Shown here one piece after another: positions 46,013 through 58,370 of a stretch of DNA of 64,000 bases. The notes under the pieces were generated by a model. That model was not told the origin of the DNA and did not search any database. It saw only the letters and a list, made by a program, of their open reading frames with translations. Made by a program: the position numbers and the translations under genes. The DNA comes from Saururus chinensis. Taxonomy: Eukaryota; Streptophyta; Magnoliopsida; Piperales; Saururaceae. The stretch lies in assembly GCA_035235625.1 (NCBI GenBank), contig CP141140.1, positions 57,617,152 to 57,681,151 on the forward strand. The letters are read 5' to 3'. Position 1 is the first letter of the stretch, and each line of letters opens with the position of its first letter.

Positions 46013-49000
46013 TTAGTTGTGCAATTCCTTCTCTAGTTAGGTTAAAGTAGCTAGGTTGTGATTCCATTGGGTGCATGATATATCATATCTTTTCTAAGTT
46101 GTCGAAGATGTGAACATAAAACGCGGGAGCGCTGGTCTTTTGGCGGGAGGCATTGCCGGTTTATTTTTGGGATTTTTTAAGAAAACGTTACACGAGCAAC
46201 TACATGTATTATAGCCCACCCATATATAAATTTACCTTTTAATCACATTCAACGGTTTATGTTGCTAAGCTTAATTTAATACAAGTAAGTCGTGGGTTAT
46301 CTCACACTGAAGTTATGTGTAAGCCCGGTCTTTATGCAGGGATGTTATTTGGGTTGGGTAAATGGTAAAATTTGACCCATCCCGACCTTAATGGGTCGGG
46401 TTTAGTTTTTGAAACTTGACCCGAATAGCTATTCAGGTCGGGTTAGGATTTTAAGTGATCCAACCTTACCCGACCTGAAGATAATTATAAATATAAATTT
46501 GAACTTTTTACTATTATTTTTATAAAAATTTAAAAATAAATAAATAATATTTTTTTATTCTATTCAGGTTAAACAAGTTGGGTTTGGGTCAGGTTCGGGT
46601 TATAGTTTTCTTAACTAATATTGGGTTCGGGTTTGGCAAAACCCGACTTGGTAGCATCACTATCTTTATGGGTAATCAGATCGATATTTAACTATGGTAA
46701 GTTAAAGGTTTTTCATAGACCACTAATCAACTAAATATATTTAGGTGATTTTGGGCCAATGCGCAGTTACTTGAGCCCAAGCTATGTAGCTCGTCGAATT
46801 TAGATTAGCGACACACGTTACTTTAAGACTTAAGAAATAATAAATCCATGCAACAGCTCACATAGCCTACGACACACCTAAATTTTTCTTTCAAAATTTT
46901 ATATTTTTAGTTTAAAATTTTATCTTATAAATATTTCATGGATAATAAAATTTGTATTTATTTTGGTAATTAGTCAATTACTTTTTTAAAAGAATTAAAA
47001 AAAATAAAACCTGACCCAAATCTGTAACATGGTTCATCACCTATCAAATTAATCTCACAACGCAAGTGAACTATATGTATGAACTCATGCTTTCTTTCTG
47101 AGTCATTTAATCGATTTACGTCTGACAACATAAGGGATCATATATAATTGCATGCATACATAATTAATACACTGTTATATTTTACATTTAACAATTAATT
47201 AACTATTTTAAGCAAACCCCCCATTTGTCATCCACGACCAAGAATTTTTTTTTTTAATTTTAAATTAAAAAATATAATTTGATCGTACAAGGAAGTGAAA
47301 ATGTAGTTCAGTCTTGTTTTATCTAAAAGTAACCCAATACCTATTAAAAAATGCTAATCAAGCTCGACATGAACTGCTTATACCAACCCCTCACCTGATC
47401 CAATTATAGTTGACTCATTTATAATAATTTTATTTTTTTAATTATTTATTTAAAAATCACTAATGACATATTAAAGATGTATAAACTTTAAAATAATTAA
47501 TTTGTATATCTTACCCATCAAATAATATTAAGATTTATTATATATCATAATAAAAAAAAATAAAAAATATTTATAATAACTTTATTTGTGTCGGGTCAGG
47601 TTGTGTCACCTAAAACCCAAACTGAATAGCTATTCGGGTTTTATTGTATACCACACTCAAGAGATAACCCTTCGAGGAAGGTTTATGGTTGTTATAGTTA
47701 TATGTGATTGAGTAAAAAAGTCATTTGTATCTAAATTTGTAATTTTTATAATTACTTTCTATTTTGATAATTACTAGCTCTCAGCATTTTTATAAGTTAA
47801 TAGATAAAATTATATAATTAATTAAAATTTTTTGTATTTACTTTTCATAATAAAGTTATTTTTAAAGTTTTCTAAATATTTGAATTAGGTCATGTTTAGG
47901 TATGCTTGGATTAGGTTGACAAATTATTATTTCTAAAACAGAAACATATTCGAGCTTCAAATAACCTAACCCGAACTCGACTACTTGACTTTCTCAACTA
48001 ACATTGAGTGTTGATAACAATGCCTCTTATTTAGTGTCATTAGCATTCAAATCTTATTGCGTCATTAATAAACATAAGTAGCACATGTCATAGATGAACC
48101 AGACTCATCCCAACCCTAATAATTGGCATGGGTTTAATGCTCTAAATTCAACCTGAATAATTATTCGAATCAGGTTAAGGATTTATTTGTGATCCAACTC
48201 AACCCAATTAAACTTATCAAATATAGTTTTATATTTTTATTTTGAAATTAACCCAATAAATTTTTATTATGTAAGTTATTTAAACTTTTTATTTATTTAT
48301 TTAATTTTATAATAAGGTTATTGTTTAAGTTTTTCAAATTTTTGAATTAGGTCATGTTTAAGTATGCAAGGATTATGTCGATAACCCAACTCAAGCTCGA
48401 CAACTTGACTCTCTCACTAACATCGAGTGTTAATAGCAATGCATTTGATTTAGTGTCATACACATTTCAATTTTATTGCGCCATTTAGAGAAACAAACAT
48501 CACGTCATAGATGAACTAGGCCATACCCAATTTTGGGTTAGTTTAGTTTTATAAATTTAACTTGATTCAAATTGTTATGATTTATGTGTGATCCCACTCA
48601 ATACAATTAAAGCTATGTTTTATATTTTTATTTTGAAATTAACCCATTAAAATTTTATTATGGAAATAAATTTTTTACAAAGATAAAAAATATGTTTTAA
48701 AAAATTAAAAATTAGTAATTTAGGTCGATTTCATGTTATGACTATTTAGGTCGGGATCAAGGTTAATTAATTGGCCTATTCATTAGGTAGAGTTAGAGTT
48801 ACTATTTCTTTAATGGTATTGGGTTTACTAAAATCTGATGACATCCATAACTAGGTAATTTTATTTAAATATATAAAACACCACAACTCATTCTTTTAAT
48901 TATTTGAACCTAAAACGATCTATATGTATACATATATAAAGGTAAGCATTAAGTGTAATCCTCATATTTGTCTCAATTAATATTGTTAGTATCATAAAAT

Positions 49001-49200
49001 TAATTTGCACACAACACGTGTAAATTTTATATTTTTTGTGACTCAAACTAAGATATTATTAATGCATAAATTTTATACAAAAATCAAAAATACTTATTCA
49101 TTGTTATACATCCACATGTTTTTTTGTTATTTTCTTAATTTAAGTTTAGATTTATTTTATATATTAAATATATTACTGGCATTTTCCAACAAACACCTCT
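46013..49200. repeat. Right arm of the CACTA element: AT-rich with dispersed GGGTCGGGTT-type repeats
   Basis: No transposase exon was found here. Blocks related to GGTCGGGTTAGGATTTTAAG and GTGATCCAACTCAACCCAAT recur near 46380-46660, 47590-47640, 48120-48230, 48330-48440, 48530-48620 and 48720-48840, some inverted. They look like several copies or fragments of one small repeat family. Confidence 0.5.
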
Positions 49201-49234
49201 AAAGTATTTATTATTGTTTAAAAAGCAGTGTTAC

Positions 49235-49530
49235 TTTAATTTTATTCGTGGCGCTTTGTAAAAAAGCGCCGGTGATTGTATAATATTAGTGGCACTTTTT
49301 GACCAAGCGCCGCTATTGATATTAATTATTGTTATTTTAAAAATAGGGCTTAAATTAGTTTGTGGCGCTTTACGAGAAAGCGCCGCCGATGAAATAATAT
49401 CAGCGGCACTTTACATACAAGCGCCGCTGATAATATGTTAGTAGTGGCACTTTTATAAAGCACCGCTGATACTTCATCATTACTGGCGTTCCTTACTAAG
49501 TGTCATTTTTTATGTGCCGCTATTGCTCCG
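49235..49530. repeat. Right subterminal palindromic repeats of the CACTA element
   Basis: Repeated half sites GTGGCGCTTT, AAGCGCCG and AGCGGCACTTT with their complements, mirroring 39560-39930. They run up to the terminal sequence CTCATAGTG at 49543. Confidence 0.85.
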
Positions 49531-52301
49531 ATTTCTCATAGTGAGCTCCAAATTTGCAGAGATTTCCATGCTATTATTACCACTTTAACCCAAGCACCCG
49601 TTTGAGCCCCATGGAGAATTCTACTTTGAAGAAGTATCCTTTACCCACATATACAGAGATCTGCTTAACAATGTCTCCATTAACTCTTAAATACCCTTGC
49701 TGTTGGAGAGCTACCCCTCCAAAATATATTGTATTCATTTGCCTATCTTTAATATTCCGCTCTTTTGGTGTTTCCAATGGGGTTCAAAAAAATTTAAAAA
49801 ATTAAAAAATTATACTTATAGCATAGTTTACATGGAAAGTGGTGGCGCAGTAGAAGTTGTAGGCGTGCCCGCCATTGGTGATGACACAATTAATAAAGTG
49901 AATGTCTTTATTAATTTTTGTACTTCAAAATATACATATAATATAATTAAATAATATAGTAATAGTAATTAATATTACATTCAAACAATAAGGCAGATAA
50001 AAACGAACTCACCTTTGGGGTGGCATCCCCTGGGACGCCACTAATGCTTCAATATAAACCCTATGTTATAGAGGGGATTACCATGCTAATATATGTAGAG
50101 ATTCTTCAATCCACTTGAATAAAAATCTTTATGGAGTAATAGGAGTGCCCTCCTTGATTGCACACTCTCAAACACCCAATCCGATCCTAGGCACTATGCA
50201 CAAAGAAGGAATACGAGCTATCAATTCCTCGCTTAGGGAGGCAAGCCAACCACCAGAGAGGGGGAACGCGAGGTTGGAGAGATGCTTCTTGCTTATTAGG
50301 TTAGTAAAGAGTCGTTATGGTTTCCTAATCACATCCTTTATAACCTTCTTAGGCGGGCCTAGGGCTAAATGGACTTTCTGTTGAAACTCTATATCGGATT
50401 TTTAGAGGGTCTACTACAATGGGTATAGGCTCAATTACACTAAGCCCATAGAGGCTTAAGCCCTTATACACTCCCACATACATGACAGGTCAGCCCCTCA
50501 ACTATCCATGTACGTCCCCGTGTGTGTACACTAATCCATTTTAGGCCCTACAAGGTGCGGATGCTAAAATCTAACACACACCTAGTGAGCGTGCACTACG
50601 AAAATCTGTCATTATTGATACGTATTTGCAACATGCACAAAAATTATCCATGATAGTTGTTAATTTTTGCAACAAACTTTTACGTATTGTTGATCTAATA
50701 ATTAATGAACATCAGTGAAGTACGTCATTGGTGATGCAATCGCCCTAGTTACTGATAACCATTAGTGATGGAAGTAAAAGTTTGTCGCTGGTAATCCAAT
50801 ATATACCAGCCCACTTGCTCATCCCCACTATGAACGAACATGAGATACGGAATAAAGTCGGTCGTCGATGATCCCAAAGAAAAAGTACTACGCTGTATTG
50901 CTAGTGGGGTTGGCGCAACCACCCCAATTATCTTTTTTGATCAAGTAAAAGGAGCTCAGAACTTTCTTATTTTGACCATCCCCACTATCCTTTGACCCAG
51001 GCCCCGGCTCACCCCAGCCAGTTAAGCCATATCATGATCTCTAAACCCCAGCCAGTTAAGCCATATCATGATCTCTAACAATCTATCTGTTGAAGTGGGT
51101 CAATTGCCCCACATAGGCCCCATAGATAGTTGTCCAAATGTACCATACAAAACTTAACATCACCATAATAAGACTTTTATTTGGATAATGATACTCACAC
51201 AAGGAGTCTACCTGAAGAAAACTTTTAATCAGCTTTTAATTAGAATAAATATGTGTGTCTGATCACACAAAATTCACTTAGGCTCATTTGTTTTAACTAA
51301 CCAAAAATCAGTTAAAATTTTTTGTTGGGCGTATGTAAATTAATAGCTACATTAGAAACCAAATGTAGCTATTAATATAGGGCAATTGGGGCATTATTTT
51401 TCTTTCTTTTTTTTATTAAAGAAAACAATATTTATACACACAAACACTTAACAAAAATTCTCATATTATGAATTTTGGTTAAATTAAACAAGTAAGCCAA
51501 AGTAAACTTTTTATGAGGTCCACTTATTAAATTTAACCAAAAGTTATGTAGAAATTTTTGTTGGATATTGACGCCGTACAAATATTACAATTATGGGTAA
51601 ACGTGGACCTGAACCCTTTTCGCAGCATTTTCATCTTAAAAATATGCTAAGGACACGGCATAGGCTACGTGATTCACGCGAACGCTAAAGTATTCTAGGT
51701 TAGTCAATGGCACGTTTTCTCTCATCAACAAAACAAAAAAGGGTTACGTAGCCAAAAAAAAAAAAAGAAGACACCGACTGAGATGTAAGCATCATGCCGT
51801 CACGCTCACGGGGAAAATACCAAATCCACGAGCTTCTCACGGGGAGTTTTCAGTTTTTCACCGTTATGTCCGGAACCTTCAAACGTTCTACCGAACGCGC
51901 ATTTGAACGTCTCCAGTCTTATGCGCACTGTCCGCGCGTGTTTGATCCGTTCGGTTGGTTTTTCTTTTTAATTTTTTTCCTTCCGGCCGGCTGGTTTGGA
52001 TTTCTCCATATCAACACCAGCCTGTACCAAAAGAACCAGCCCCTTGTAACCAAACCCTACTGGCACAAACCCTAAAGTAAGAATACGGTATGAAATAACT
52101 TATATCACATATTGGCATGGGCGGCTTGATACCTTGGGTACTTTTAGGCAATTGTCTAATGACATATTACAATTAAAAGCTTATTATTAAATAAAAAATT
52201 ATTATTCACCTCTAGGTCTTCTATGTTTTCTATTGTAGTATGTATTTTTCTTTCCGATTAAAGGCCCACCTTGTCATCATTTCTTCAATCAATGTATACA
52301 T

Positions 52302-52436
<135 letters not shown>

Positions 52437-52896
52437 AGCAAGCCCTGCATGTTGGTTACTTTAATTAACATGTAACATGTTATTTAGTATGTGGGACCCA
52501 CCTGCTGTTGAGCCCAAGTATGCACTATGAGATCATGTTGACATGGCGTCTCCTATTTTACCTTGATCGAATCATGTGCAAAGCCTTATTTGATGGCACT
52601 GAGGACGAACCAAAATATTTATGGGTTGGGTTGATGTTGGACCGGGTTAGTGACGGTCCGTACCGCTTAATTGACTACGCGGCTTTGTCCATCTGGCTGC
52701 GGCCGCCAAATTCTCGAACTTCTCCATGGAAGCTTCTGGCCAATCTATCAGAAACAACAGAGCTGCTTCCTCCTTTCTTTCTTCCCAAACCGACATCAGA
52801 GGACCGAGCAAAATGTATAAATATGTCGATGCTTGTAACGGATATGACAGTAGCTTTTCATTGTCCATTGCATTCACCTGCTTGTTACGTTTTCTG

Positions 52897-52904
52897 TATA
52901 TAGA
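52897..52904 (+). promoter_or_regulatory. TATA box of the CML gene
   Basis: TATATAGA, 49 bp upstream of the ATG at 52946, which leaves a very short 5' UTR. Composition and position fit a plant core promoter. Confidence 0.55.
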
Positions 52905-52945
52905 GGACAACTTTCTGAGTATAACTAGCGCTAGTTAGTTCGATC

Positions 52946-53545
52946 ATGGAAACGATGAAAGAAGCAGTTCCATGCAGTTCGCCCCAGCGGTCAGCGGGAA
53001 GCACAAGTGACAGGGAGCCCTCCTTGCCCAAATCAGCCATTGGGAAGCTGTGCAGGAAATTGTCTCCCAAGAAGAACAAGAAGCCTGAGAAACTAGCAGA
53101 CCTGGTTGTATCCGCCAATGCCCTGAAGAAACAAGTTGATTTCGAAAGGGTTTTCGAGTACTTTGACGAAGATGGTGACGGAAAAATTTCGCCGGACGAG
53201 CTGAGAAGCTGCATGCGAACGGTGGGAGAGGAGCTGTCACTGGAAGAAGCCGTGGCTGTGGTGCAGTGCCATGACTCGGATGGGGATGGGCTGTTAGGGT
53301 TGGAGGATTTTGTGAAATTGGTGGAGGTTGAGGGAGAGGAAGAGAAGAGGAAGGACCTGAGGGAGGCGTTTGGGATGTATGAAATGGAGAAGTCCGGCTG
53401 TATCACTCCCAAGAGCTTGAAGCGGATGCTGAGCCGGCTGGGCGAGAAGAAGAGCATGGATGAGTGTACAAACATGATTAGCCGGTTCGATCTTGACGGC
53501 GATGGAGTGCTCAGCTTTGAGGAGTTTCTGGTCATGATGGTCTGA
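52946..53545 (+). CDS. CML41: Calmodulin-like Ca2+-binding protein, CML41 type
   Basis: Single-exon, 199 residues. An N-terminal extension (1-60) is basic and Ser-rich (KLCRKLSPKKNKK) and could be a targeting or anchoring sequence. Four EF-hand positions follow: DEDGDGKISPDE (74-85), DSDGDGLLGLED (110-121), a degenerate third loop around 146-157 (MEKSGCITPKS) without the usual Asp ligands, and DLDGDGVLSFEE (182-193). Three Ca2+ sites should work. Length, N-terminal extension and the SGCITPKSLKRMLSRLGE segment match Arabidopsis CML41 and its relatives, Ca2+ sensors linked to flagellin-induced callose at plasmodesmata; the role here is inferred. The ATG at 52946 is preceded by a TATA box. A later Met at codon 4 is possible but makes little difference. 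Confidence 0.92.
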   Translation: METMKEAVPCSSPQRSAGSTSDREPSLPKSAIGKLCRKLSPKKNKKPEKLADLVVSANALKKQVDFERVFEYFDEDGDGKISPDELRSCMRTVGEELSLEEAVAVVQCHDSDGDGLLGLEDFVKLVEVEGEEEKRKDLREAFGMYEMEKSGCITPKSLKRMLSRLGEKKSMDECTNMISRFDLDGDGVLSFEEFLVMMV

Positions 53546-55388
53546 TGAGCCGTTGGAAATACACTATTGTTTGATTTATCTGTGCCATATAATGTATTGA
53601 TTTTTTTATTTGTTATATATTCTATTTGTCTCAAATTAATAAATTTATTTGTTTTTTAAAATAAATTAATTTTAATTTATTTTAAAAAATTAAATGAAGC
53701 TATTAATCGAAGACAGATGAAGCACATTATTTGTGTATGTATAAATATTTGTACTAGGAACATTTCCTAGGGAGACATGTATATCAAACCTTTTTGTATG
53801 TTATTGGAATATGATATAGTCACAAGGGTCGGGAGATTAGGGGTGTTGGTGGCATGTCATGTAGGGTTTAATGGTTTGGGTGTTTGGTCCCCAACCATCT
53901 AACTTCGTGAAGATTTGGCTCCTCTTTAAGATTGGTAAAGGTGATGACATCTATATATGTGGTTCCATCTTTGGTTGTATATATATATTCTTCACTCATT
54001 AAATTCTTCCGTAACTTTTACAATTATTTCACATCATGGTATCCGAAAATAAATTGTCTAATTAATTTATTGGAATGCAGCTATATATTCCATCTTTTTT
54101 AAATTAATAGCCACATTTAATTTTTTTAAATTAACTAAAATAAGACTCCTCTATTCCCCATTTTTCAAAAGAATCTTCTAGTCCCTCCGTCCCATCATAA
54201 ATGTCTAAATTAGAAAACTAAAATGATCTGATTTTGTTTCATTTTTCTTCCCGACAACAACCTTGTTACCGGCGGTTACCGGCGGCGGTCTGCCTATAAG
54301 CTAGTTGTGGCAGATCAGGGCCAAGAAAGTTAGGCTATAGGCCGAGCCTAGGAAGGCCAGCTTGCCGTAAAAGCCACAACTTTTGCCGCAGCTGTTTTAC
54401 GGCCAGCATGGCCTCATCTCCGGGTACATAGGCCCAACGAGGCAAGATTCACCCTAGTTGGGTTGTTTCACCACCAAGATCTACGTGCTGGTCTCCCTTC
54501 ATGGGTTTGGGCTGGTTACTTGCCAAGCATTGGTACCATTGGCGCTGGAGAAGAAAGAAGAAAAGGGGTGAGAACTTGAGATAAAAAAATAAATATAAAA
54601 TGTGATAGGGATGAGAGATTTTAGAAAATATGCCCGGAAAACAGGGTATTAAGGAGTTTCTTGGGGTCCACACAGTTGTGTTCATTTTATTAATTGTGAT
54701 TTGAACTTTATCTATGATATAACAATCCATGCTCGAGAAGCCTTAATTTTAAAAATTTGCACAAGCCAACCTTAAACCATGGGGTCAATATATATAAATG
54801 ACTATAATTAAGTACTCAATCAGACGTTTCTCTTTTCATCTCATTGAATTTGGATTTGTACCAATTAACTTGATGTTAAGAATGCCTATCTTAAAGATGC
54901 TTACTCATATCCAATGAATTTGTCCATTTAAACCATCCAACCGTGACTTGCTGAGTTTTATTAGACAAATACACTGAACTATCATATTCCTTTCTTTGAA
55001 GTGGTCTTCCTATGATACTATTTACGTTTGTCAATTGCCACACTTCAAAGATCCTTCCCACCCTCATTGTGACGTTGTCTTCCTAAAGCGCATTATGCGC
55101 TCACGAACTGCAACTCAGTTTTCCAATTGTCCTTAGGGCCCGTTAGGGATTTTGGAAAAAAAAATTTCCAAGAAAAGTAACTTTTCTAGGAATTCAATAG
55201 AAATAAATATTTCCATGGTTAGAGGTTCATTTGAAAATTTTTCCTCAAAAATTATATTAATATATATTTTTAAAAATAAACTAACTAAATAACCACATTT
55301 ATAAAGAATAACATATTTTGGTCCTTCGATACTTATTTTTTATTTGGTTAAGGGATCATTTTTAGTCAAGTCATTTGCATGATTGTGT
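53546..55388. other. Intergenic DNA downstream of the CML gene with MITE remnants
   Basis: 53630-53720 is an AT-rich inverted structure with TTTGTCTCAAATTAATA at one end and AGCTATTAATCGAAGACAGA at the other, a worn Stowaway-like MITE. 54180-54200 holds another terminus, AGTCCCTCCGTCCCATC. 55137-55200 begins GGGCCCGTTAGGGATTTTGG, like a hAT MITE end. 54270-54420 is G+C-rich and unassigned. No gene seen. Confidence 0.5.
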
Positions 55389-56039
55389 TGTGAACATTCT
55401 AAGGGCCTATTATTAGGGTCCACATGGGGGTCTACATACTAATAATTAGGGTTTTAATTATGTTATAGTTAATAAGGGTATTTAGGTAATTAGGTTAATT
55501 AGGATATTAATACTTTCTTTTAATTATGCTAATGGGCCTTAGGTACTTGTTAGTGAGCCTACTTAGCTAGTCTATTTAAATATAAGGTCTATGCCCTAAT
55601 TGAATTATTGTCTCTCCAATTATCTCTCATTCCTCTCTGCCTCTATCCCCTGTCCGGCAGCCATGCTGCTCCCTCTCCCCTTTCCCAGCCTTCTTGCACT
55701 GCTCCCCTCTTGTTACTAGCTAGCTAGACCATTGTGGACAACTGTCCACAACATTGGTATCGAAATTATTGATCCCCGCGAACCACCATTGTTAATTGAT
55801 TGGATCGCCCTGACTCTGTCGGACCACCTTGCAAGGAATTTTGTGCGCTTTCATCGTCGGCTCTGCCCACCACCACTCTTGCCGGTTCCGCCTAGCCCAA
55901 CTCCTCACCCACTAGACGAGACTAGTGCTGAAGCAATCGGCAGATAGGATCTGAAGGCTGCTGCGTTTGCATGGGCAGACATCACAGTCAGCCATGAGGA
56001 ACAGGACAAGGGGCATACAACCTTCGTGATGTTCCAACC

Positions 56040-56412
56040 TTGCAAATCCCCATCCTGGCCAGCCTGCGCTCCCTCGCCTACTCCTCCGTCGAAGGGGCTG
56101 CCACTGAGTGCTGCCGCCGCAAGCACCAGCTCCGCATCGAGCCTCCACTCCATTTTCCCCGTGATGGCGACCCCAATGCCCCGCCGCCGTCCCGGCCCCC
56201 TCGCGACCCCCACCTTCTAGACTCCACCTCTGACCTCGTTGGCTCCCGCCTTGTCCTCCACAACTGCATCCAGTTACTCATCCGCACTGGCAACCTCGAC
56301 GATGCCTCTACTACTGCCTGCAAGGCTGTCTTCTTGAACCCCCGGTCCACCGTCTTCACTTGCGACACAATTCTCTCGGCCATGCTACACACCCGCCTCA
56401 TCTCCGATTGCA
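56040..56412 (+). pseudogene. GRP23: Captured N-terminal piece of a GRP23-type PPR gene
   Basis: The plus-strand frame contains SLRSLAYSSVEGAA, CCRRKHQLRIEPPLHF, LLDSTSDLVGSRLVLHN, QLLIRTGNLDDAS and NPRSTVFTCDTILSAML. This order (presequence end, RRK-LRIEPPL, DSTSALVGPRL, first PPR repeats) is that of plant GRP23, a PPR protein needed in mitochondria/nucleus for embryo development. Only the first 120 residues or so are present, and then the sequence changes to something not recognised. The piece lies within the LTR element at 55389-58370 and is not a functional gene. Confidence 0.65.
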
Positions 56413-57513
56413 ACAAGGAGATCTCCACCTTCCTCCAGAACGTCGGCCGCCTCCTTCTGTGCTTTGCCTTCGGACAGAGCATTTGCCGCCAGAAGCCCCG
56501 TCTTCTTCTTTCCCTCCGGTCGATCGACTCCATCTCGGCCTTCAAGCCTTTCTCCTTCAGGCCTTTTCCACTCTCTTGTTCTTTAGACTGGCGCCACGGC
56601 TTAGATTGGAGGACGCCACTTAGTCTCCACGCTCAGATCAGGAACACGGCCTCTGTCTTAGAACCGTTCATCCGAAAAATCACCACCCGAAGAAACTCGT
56701 CCTCTCACCTAGCGCTAGAGATCCCACAGGTTGGACTCAGCCCCACCGGCATCTGGTCGGGTTGGTTTCCCTCCTGGGCAAATTTTGACTATGGAACTGT
56801 CATGGGCGAGCGATGGGTACGTGCCTCCCTTTGTTCCGACAGCCCACTCCGCAGCAATCTGCCCATGGCCTCCAACACTCCTGTCAGCGACCTGAGCCGC
56901 CCCTCCAACGACCTGTTTTTGGCGATCGAGAAAGCTATGCTAGGAGTGGCAAGCGTTCTAGAACGTTAAACAGGGGATCCTAGATGAGCTTCTGGTGGTT
57001 CCCTCTGTTCGATATATTGATCATGTCTACAACAGAAGCAAGGACTGCGATGTTGGTGCCTTTCTAGCAGCCGCCCCATCGCCAGAACTCCGACCTTCTT
57101 CACTGCCGCCTCCATTCTCTCAGCCTTCCACCAGAACGTCAGCTGCCAGGACGATCGCCTTATTCTCCTCTGCCTGATCATCTCCCTGTTTCACTATCAA
57201 AAACAGCGGAGGCTATCTTTCAGCACTCAGGGTCTCCGAAATGTCCGCCATGGCTGCCTCTCGATGGCCACCCATCCAGCCATCGTCGCCATTGCAAGCT
57301 ATGGCTGCCAGAATTTTCCTGTCTTCCGGTGAAATCGTCTGCTACTTGGGTGTCTCTGGTGGACGCCATGGAAGGAGATCAGAGGAGCCGAGTTTGAACA
57401 AGATCTTCCGGGAGAGAGCGCTGATCTTGCGGGATTTTTCTTCCCGTGTGGGTTCGATGTCCACTGGCCACAATTGGAGATTCTCCTTCTCCTTCGCTTC
57501 TTAAACGCTTAGA

Positions 57514-57770
57514 ATGAAAGAGGACCACATTGCTGCTGTCGTCTGCATTGAGGAGGTCTTCATCGTGCTCAAGTGGGCATGCTCTATGATTGAGCTATGC
57601 ACCAGCGGAAGCCGGATTGCCGCCCTCCTGATGGCCGATGCTCACTCCCACGAGTTCCGGACTCTTGTAGGGGGACTGGCCGAGGTGTTTGGTCTCTTTC
57701 CTTCGCGGTCACTCGGCTTCGTCGAGGATGTGAAGTCAAGCGAGGCGGAGATGACATCGGTACCAGCTGT
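57514..57770 (+). pseudogene. Possible captured piece of a U-box (PUB) E3 ligase gene
   Basis: The plus-strand frame reads IEEVFIVLKWACSMIELC, SGSRIAALLMAD and FRTLVGGLAEVFGLFPSRSL. It resembles the N-terminal UND helical domain of plant U-box/ARM proteins (ELyivL...LL-dC---Sk--LL---FhdL---ia-lLdvfP). Neither the U-box nor the ARM repeats are present. Inside the same LTR element as the PPR piece, same orientation. Weaker than the PPR call. Confidence 0.4.
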
Positions 57771-58370
57771 CCGCAAGCTGATCGATGAGTGGTGCAAGCA
57801 GGATGCCCTCTGTGGGCCAACTGATGCCCTCTATGGGCTAACCATGATGCTGTCTGATGCCCTCTGTGGGCAGTCTTGGGGTGTCCTGTAGCCTCTATAA
57901 TGACCCCCCTTGTTGGAGACCTGTGCAGGCACTTCCCATCGTCGTGCACCCAACAAGCTAAGCCGCTCCTTTGCTCTGCCGCCTCTTTCATCTTTCGTAT
58001 ATGCCACCCGCAGCTATGCCTTACCCTTGGGTTCAATTAACTACACTCCCCTCATGTTCATATTGGCTTTTGCACGTCTGGTTTTGAGTAGTGACCCACT
58101 ATCTCCATCATTCTGCGCGCTCATCCATATTTCCAGACTGGCTGTTCACAATGGAGCTATGGTGGGCCCAATGTTTGGAGTTTTAGGTCACCTCGAGGAC
58201 GAGGTGATGCGGAAGCGGGGTGAAATATTGTGAACGTTCTAAGGGCCTATTATTGGGGTCCAGTGGGGGTCCACGTGCTAGTAGTTAGGGTTTTAATTAT
58301 GTTATAGTTAATAAGGGTATTTAGGTAATTAAGTTAATTAAGATATTAGTACTTTTTTTAATTATGCTTC

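Larger units (their letters stand above)
55389..58370 (+). mobile_element. Non-autonomous LTR element (LARD type) with host gene fragments
   Basis: Direct repeats start at 55389 and 58229 (TGTGAACRTTCTAAGGGCC). The left one runs to about 55742; the right one is recognisable for only its first 140 bp or so. After the left repeat comes TTGGTATCG, like a tRNA-Met primer site. Before the right one lies CACCTCGAGGACGAGGTGAT and a purine-rich GCGGAAGCGGGG tract, typical of the 3' end of plant Gypsy elements. The 2.5-kb inside is G+C-rich, unlike its surroundings, has no integrase or reverse transcriptase, and holds pieces resembling host genes (listed separately). Fossil, broken, clearly older than the Copia element beside it. 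Confidence 0.65.

Noticed and set aside
51794-52075. 93-codon plus-strand frame
   Set aside because: Not recognised; a Phe-rich patch from T-rich DNA and no promoter or splice support.
52508-52910. Frames of 131 and 87 codons upstream of the CML gene
   Set aside because: They overlap on opposite strands across the promoter region, with no family resemblance.
52885-53634. 249-codon minus-strand frame opposite the CML gene
   Set aside because: Ser/Pro-rich mirror of a G+C-rich coding region; the plus-strand EF-hand protein is certain.
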